In this document: piece by piece, positions 59,829 to 64,000 of the stretch | Layout: the number at the start of each line of letters is the position of its first letter | Numbering within the stretch: position 1 is the stretch's first letter | Assembly (NCBI GenBank): GCA_030068145.1 | Contig: JAPJBO010000532.1 | Span: 1-64,000, forward strand | DNA length: 64,000 nucleotides | Direction of reading: 5' to 3' | Source: Diplonema papillatum | Lineage: Eukaryota; Euglenozoa; Diplonemea; Diplonemida; Diplonemidae | Program-made: the position numbers and the translations under genes | Notes under the pieces: generated by a model | Seen by the model: the letters and a program-made list of their open reading frames with translations, nothing else | The model's database searches: none | What the model was told of the DNA's origin: nothing

Positions 59829-61345
59829 AAGTTTGAAGGTTTCCAGGGTGGGGACATCTCCGGATGTCAAAATCGAGGTGTCTCCTTGGTGGGGACAACT
59901 CGAAACGATGAAATTCAAGTGTCTCCCTCAAAGTTTGAAGGTTTCCAGGGTGGGGACATCTCCGGACGTCAAAATAGAGGTGTCTCCTTGGTGGGGACAA
60001 CTCGAAACAATGAAATTCAAGTGTCTCCCTCAAAGTTTGAAGGTTTCCAGGGTGGGGACATCTCCGGACGTCAAAATAGAGGTGTCTTGCGATCCATCGT
60101 GGGAATTCCACAAAGGCAAACGAACGCTCTCCAGGAATATATCGGTTGGCCGGGTAGGAATTCCTTTTGAAGACAGAAGCATGTGCCCATGCCTGAGTGA
60201 GTAGCCGGCGGAGAATTCTCCTTGGTGGGGACAACTCGAAACAATGAAATTCAAGTGTCTCCCTCAAAGTTTGAAGGTTTCCAGGGTGGGGACATCTCCG
60301 GATGTCAAAATCGAGGTGTCTCCTTGGTGGGGACAACTCGAAACAATGAAATTCAAGTGTCTCCCTCAAAGTTTGAAGGTTTCCAGGGTGGGGACATCTC
60401 CGGACGTCAAAATAGAGGTGTCTCCTTGGTGGGGACAACTCGAAACAATGAAATTCAAGTGTCTCCCTCAAAGTTTGAAGGTTTCCAGGGTGGGGACATC
60501 TCCGGATGTCAAAATCGAGGTGTCTCCTTGGTGGGGACAACTCGAAACAATGAAATTCAAGTGTCTCCCTCAAAGTTTGAAGGTTTCCAGGGTGGGGACA
60601 TCTCCGGACGTCAAAATAGAGGTGTCTCCTTGGTGGGGACAACTCGAAACAATGAAATTCAAGTGTCTCCCTCAAAGTTTGAAGGTTTCCAGGGTGGGGA
60701 CATCTCCGGATGTCAAAATAGAGGTGTCTCCTTGGTGGGGACAACTCGAAACAATGAAATTCAAGTGTCTCCCTCAAAGTTTGAAGGTTTCCAGGGTGGG
60801 GACATCTCCGGATGTCAAAATCGAGGTGTCTCCTTGGTGGGGACAACTCGAAACAATGAAATTCAAGTGTCTCCCTCAAAGTTTGAAGGTTTCCAGGGTG
60901 GGGACATCTCCGGACGTCAAAATAGAGGTGTCTCCTTGGTGGGGACAACTCGAAACAATGAAATTCAAGTGTCTCCCTCAAAGTTTGAAGGTTTCCAGGG
61001 TGGGGACATCTCCGGATGTCAAAATCGAGGTGTCTCCTTGGTGGGGACAACTCGAAACAATGAAATTCAAGTGTCTCCCTCAAAGTTTGAAGGTTTCCAG
61101 GGTGGGGACATCTCCGGACGTCAAAATAGAGGTGTCTCCTTGGTGGGGACAACTCGAAACAATGAAATTCAAGTGTCTCCCTCAAAGTTTGAAGGTTTCC
61201 AGGGTGGGGACATCTCCGGATGTCAAAATAGAGGTGTCTCCTTGGTGGGGACAACTCGAAACAATGAAATTCAAGTGTCTCCTTCAAAGTTTGAAGGTTT
61301 CCAGGGTGGGGACATCTCCGGATGTCAAAATGGAGGTGTCGTAGC
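59829..61345. repeat. 102-bp tandem satellite, 14 units
   Basis: CAAAGTTTGAAGGTTTCCAG occurs at 59829, 59930, 60032, then after a 130-bp unrelated insert (about 60086-60214) at 60264 and every 102 bp to 61284. Units alternate between GATGTCAAAATCGAGG and GACGTCAAAATAGAGG over much of the array, a 204-bp higher-order unit. The 102-bp period is a multiple of three and contains few stop words, so three frames are open throughout. Confidence 0.95.
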
Positions 61346-61639
61346 TGAGGGTGTAAAGGTTGGTGAAGCCTCGAGATTCTGTTGGAATTTTGCGAAGCTT
61401 GTGTGTTTCCTGCACACGAGCTGTAACGCTGTACCGTACCGTTCGGCCGGGGGGCGGTGCCCCCCGGATCCCCCCCTCTCTTTTGGAAGGATTGGTGCCA
61501 AAAAAAAACCCCCCGGGCTACGCCCGTTTAGATTCGAAGGTATATTCAAGATCGGGAACCGGGACCAGCCAGCCAGTAGTGGCTGCCACCAAATACTTGG
61601 TATCTGGTGGCCTTGGGTTTTGGGTTTTATGTTTCCATC

Positions 61640-61945
61640 TATGCCCCCCCCGTGTTTAAGATCGCGTTTTTCCGTGTTTAAGATCGCCCCGCAAAAAAAC
61701 CGATCTTATACACGGGGGGGGACGATCTTAAACACGGGGGGGGGACAAAAAACACCCCAAAATTTTTTCCGCTGCGCGGGGCCCTGAAACCCCCCCCCAC
61801 AGTAAAAACGCCCAAAAAAAAATCTTCCCGCTGCGCGGGACACCACCCCACTCCCCCCCCGTGTATAAGATCGCCCTCATTTCTCAAAAAAAACCGATCT
61901 TATACACGGGGGGGGGAGGGCGCGATCTTAAACACGGGGGGTGGT
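61640..61945. mobile_element. Nested inverted-repeat elements with CCCCCGTGTWTAAGATCG termini
   Basis: CCCCGTGTTTAAGATCGCG (about 61647-61665) and CGCGATCTTAAACACGGGG (about 61922-61940) form an outer pair. CGTGTTTAAGATCG (61673) with CGATCTTATACACGGGGG (61704) and CGTGTATAAGATCG (61860) with CGATCTTATACACGGGGG (61892) form inner pairs. G/C homopolymers border each. Confidence 0.55.
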
Positions 61946-62173
61946 AGGTACTCTTATATAAACGTTCAACACGCGAGAACCCGAGCTGGAGTTCGGACAC
62001 GGGCATCCAGAGCAAAGACACGTCAAGGATCAACGTTTACTGCTGTGAAGAGATGTGTTACGTAACCTTCCCAAGGGCACTAGGTTTCCCCTTTCAGAGT
62101 CGTAAAACTCTCAAGTTCGACCCGTAGATTCCCCCCGGAAGGCGTTCTGCGCGCTGGCCAACCTCCCCACGAG

Positions 62174-62400
62174 TTAGAGTGCAGGGACCATCTCTCCGAG
62201 GAGTATCCGGTCGCCAAACTACTATCCCGTACTACTACGGCGGGCGCAAGTCGTTGCGCCGTGGGCGCGGAGCGAGCCGCGGCCCAGTCAAAGATGATTG
62301 TTGCACCGATGGTGGCGCAGCCGGGGGCGTTCTGACTGGCGGACGAGACCGCCTGGCAGGCGTGTGTCGACACGTTGTTTCGCGGGCTCTCCTCCTTTTG
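62174..62400 (+). repeat. Dispersed repeat family L
   Basis: AGAGTGCAGGGACCATCTCT, CTACGGCGGGCGCAAGTCG and GGCGGACGAGACCGCC. Also at 22195-22400 and, inverted, 35690-35925. 62400-62810 shows no recognised gene. Confidence 0.5.
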
Positions 62401-62816
62401 GCAATAGCCCGCCCTATGGCGCGGCTAGCATCTTGACGGAGAACCTCAACTCCCACTGAACAAAGGGTACGTCGTGCGGATAATATTCAGGCACAGAATC
62501 GTCCAGCTGTTACGGGCGCAAACTGGTTAAATGATGGCGAACGCGTTTGTTACCGTGGTAGGACTTTTTCCCTTTCGCACATTTTGCTTCTTGCGAGTTT
62601 CGTGCGACTTTTCGCGCGTGTAAACTGTCGTTCCGGAGAGGTGTTCTCTTTCACGACAACTGTACTGAGGATGGGGGGAGAGAGGGGAAAAGTTTTACAA
62701 ACGGACTTGTTGCTGGTGCTTGACAGCCCCTTCCGACTTGGTGTCGGCTCGCCGCACGCAATCAGGCTGGTAGACCGCGGTGCAGACGCCGGGTGGTCAA
62801 GAAAAGTGAGCCAATT

Positions 62817-63050
62817 CACCCCCCCCCCCCCCCTCAGGTCCCCCCCCCCCCCTGAAAACGACCTGAGCTCGATTACGCGGTGATTACACGCTCCTAAACC
62901 CGACTACGGCGCAGTCACGTTTCCGTGCAGATCATCGCCACAAACTCTATATTCATTTCCCGAAAATATGACGTTCGACAACGTTCGATCAGGGGGGAGT
63001 TGCAAGAACGTGCTTGGAATCGGGGGGGGGGGGGGGGGGGGGGGGGGCTC
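62817..63050. repeat. C and G homopolymer tracts
   Basis: C runs at 62818-62833 and 62841-62852, and a G run of over 20 at about 63021-63047. These are unstable sequences and also assembly risks. Confidence 0.8.
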
Positions 63051-63164
63051 ACCAAGCGCGGGCAGGGGGTAGTTGAGTCGCAGCTCTCTCTGCGGCAGAT
63101 AGAGAGACCAAGGCGACGCTGTTCTATAGTTCGCTTTTCCCCCTTTCGCGGGTCGGTCCTGCTT

Positions 63165-63690
63165 TTAGAGTGCAAGTTCGCTTAGGGATCCGGGGTTTTA
63201 TAGTTGATTTGGTCTCCTTGACTCGCTGTCGCTGGGCTCGCTGGATTCCAAGGGCTCGCGGATGTACCTGCGAACCGTTGACATCCAGAGAGCCTGCAAC
63301 CTAATAATGCGCCTGCAAAGGCGGCCCCGAGGTCAATTATTCAAAAAGCCGGTGCCTCCTATGTATGTCAGCGGCAACTGAACGTTAGCCGCCAGCTTCA
63401 CGAAACGAGCTGTGGCAGAGGAAATCGTAGGAGAAAACACAAGAAGCCGCAGCGGCACAGCGGCGGACGCTCCGGGTGACCATTGTCGTAAAGGTTCCTT
63501 CAAGGTATAGGATGTTAGTGTGCGTATCGTGTCTGCTGTAGTGGCAGTACGTGTACTTGTGCGTGTGTCTTTGTTTGCCTTTTGCCGACTATTCGACTCA
63601 TTTTAGCGCGCACTGTCATTTCCTATGTGTCTTGCCAATTCCACGGCTCTTGTGACCGACACCGAGTTCACGTTCGCGAGCAAACCTTTG
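63165..63690 (+). repeat. Family F, with an internal insertion
   Basis: AGAGTGCAAGTTCGCTTAGG (63167) and GTGACCATTGTCGTAAAGGT (63475) are adjacent in the 42.9-kb copy but separated here by about 270 bp of unrelated DNA. It ends with TTGTGACCGACACCGAGTTC. Confidence 0.55.
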
Positions 63691-63877
63691 TGGCACGCTA
63701 AATATTCCCGTCTACAGAAGTCTAGTCAACTATCCCCCCCCCCTGAGCGCTTCCTCCTTTTACTCGACGTGTTGATTGACCTGATAATGACAACATACAT
63801 TGCCGCAGTTCCGCACGCGGGAACTGACGGCGAAGAGGGAAGAAGGTACAAGTGCTGGTACAAGGTGAGGGGAGATC

Positions 63878-64000
63878 AAAATACTCGGGGGACTGCCTTG
63901 TGCTCATTTCGAAGGTAGGTAGAGGGGGAGAAAGCAATACAACTACAAAGTGGGTCTTTTTCGTTGAACGCTTACGCCCGCCACTAAACCCAGATTTACC
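63878..64000 (+). mobile_element. SINE-like family B, cut by the window edge
   Basis: AATACTCGGGGGACTGCCTT to CACTAAACCCAGATTTACC at the last base. The 3' half lies outside the window. Confidence 0.7.

Noticed and set aside
48703..61345. CRISPR-like arrays
   Set aside because: The satellites have contiguous monomers without unique spacers, no Cas genes are present, and the DNA is eukaryotic.
59605..61787. Three long frames (366 to 560 codons) in the 102-bp satellite
   Set aside because: All three are open because the repeat lacks stop words and its period is a multiple of three; none has independent coding support.
1..64000. Ribosome-binding sites, operons and bacterial promoters
   Set aside because: The gene content and repeats are eukaryotic; apparent matches would be chance.

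Overview
The window is nuclear DNA of a GC-rich, repeat-laden eukaryote, probably a protist. Nothing in it looks prokaryotic. The evidence is APE-type non-LTR retrotransposons (LINEs) carrying 2A-like peptides, an exact fragment of spliceosomal U2 snRNA, SINE-like repeats with target-site duplications (TSDs), hAT-type MITEs with 8-bp TSDs, several satellites, and very large Thr/Pro/Ala-rich surface proteins. The taxon cannot be fixed from sequence alone. A euglenozoan such as a diplonemid is one guess, held weakly; I found no spliced-leader sequence I recognise.

Layout. 1-6.2 kb: LINE-A on the minus strand, with an ORF1 and an EN-RT ORF2 that runs off the left edge and carries two 2A-like motifs. 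6.6-7.7 kb: frameshifted 3' end of a different LINE. 8-16 kb: interspersed repeats, including a hAT MITE, SINEs and a structured repeat called here 'family D'. 16.2-24.8 kb: a surface-receptor-like locus on the minus strand. Its N-terminal half (22.8-24.8 kb) and its membrane half (17.6-19.7 kb) are separated by a decayed stalk with minisatellites, and its 3' end is tandemly amplified. 25-26.7 kb: repeats and a retroposed chimera ending in U2 snRNA. 26.8-32.5 kb: LINE-B on the minus strand, one uninterrupted 1907-codon frame encoding an AlkB-like dioxygenase, a 2A peptide, an endonuclease, a reverse transcriptase and a Cys/His-rich tail. It is flanked by 52-bp direct repeats. 32.6-48.7 kb: almost only dispersed repeats. 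48.7-50.0 kb: a 128-bp satellite. 50.0-55.8 kb: an intact 1920-codon paralogue of the receptor. 56-64 kb: more repeats, a second hAT MITE with a SINE nested in it, and a 102-bp satellite.

The most notable content is LINE-B, whose AlkB domain retains every catalytic residue I can identify and is joined to the retrotransposition machinery through a 2A peptide. LINE-A, of the same clade, instead places a zinc-finger ORF1 before duplicated 2A motifs. Together they suggest that 2A serves as a joint at which different N-terminal cargo is attached to a common EN-RT engine. The two receptor-like genes share a signal peptide, a Cys-rich ectodomain, a long Thr/Pro/Ala stalk and about seven hydrophobic segments; they are probably cell-surface sensors or adhesins.
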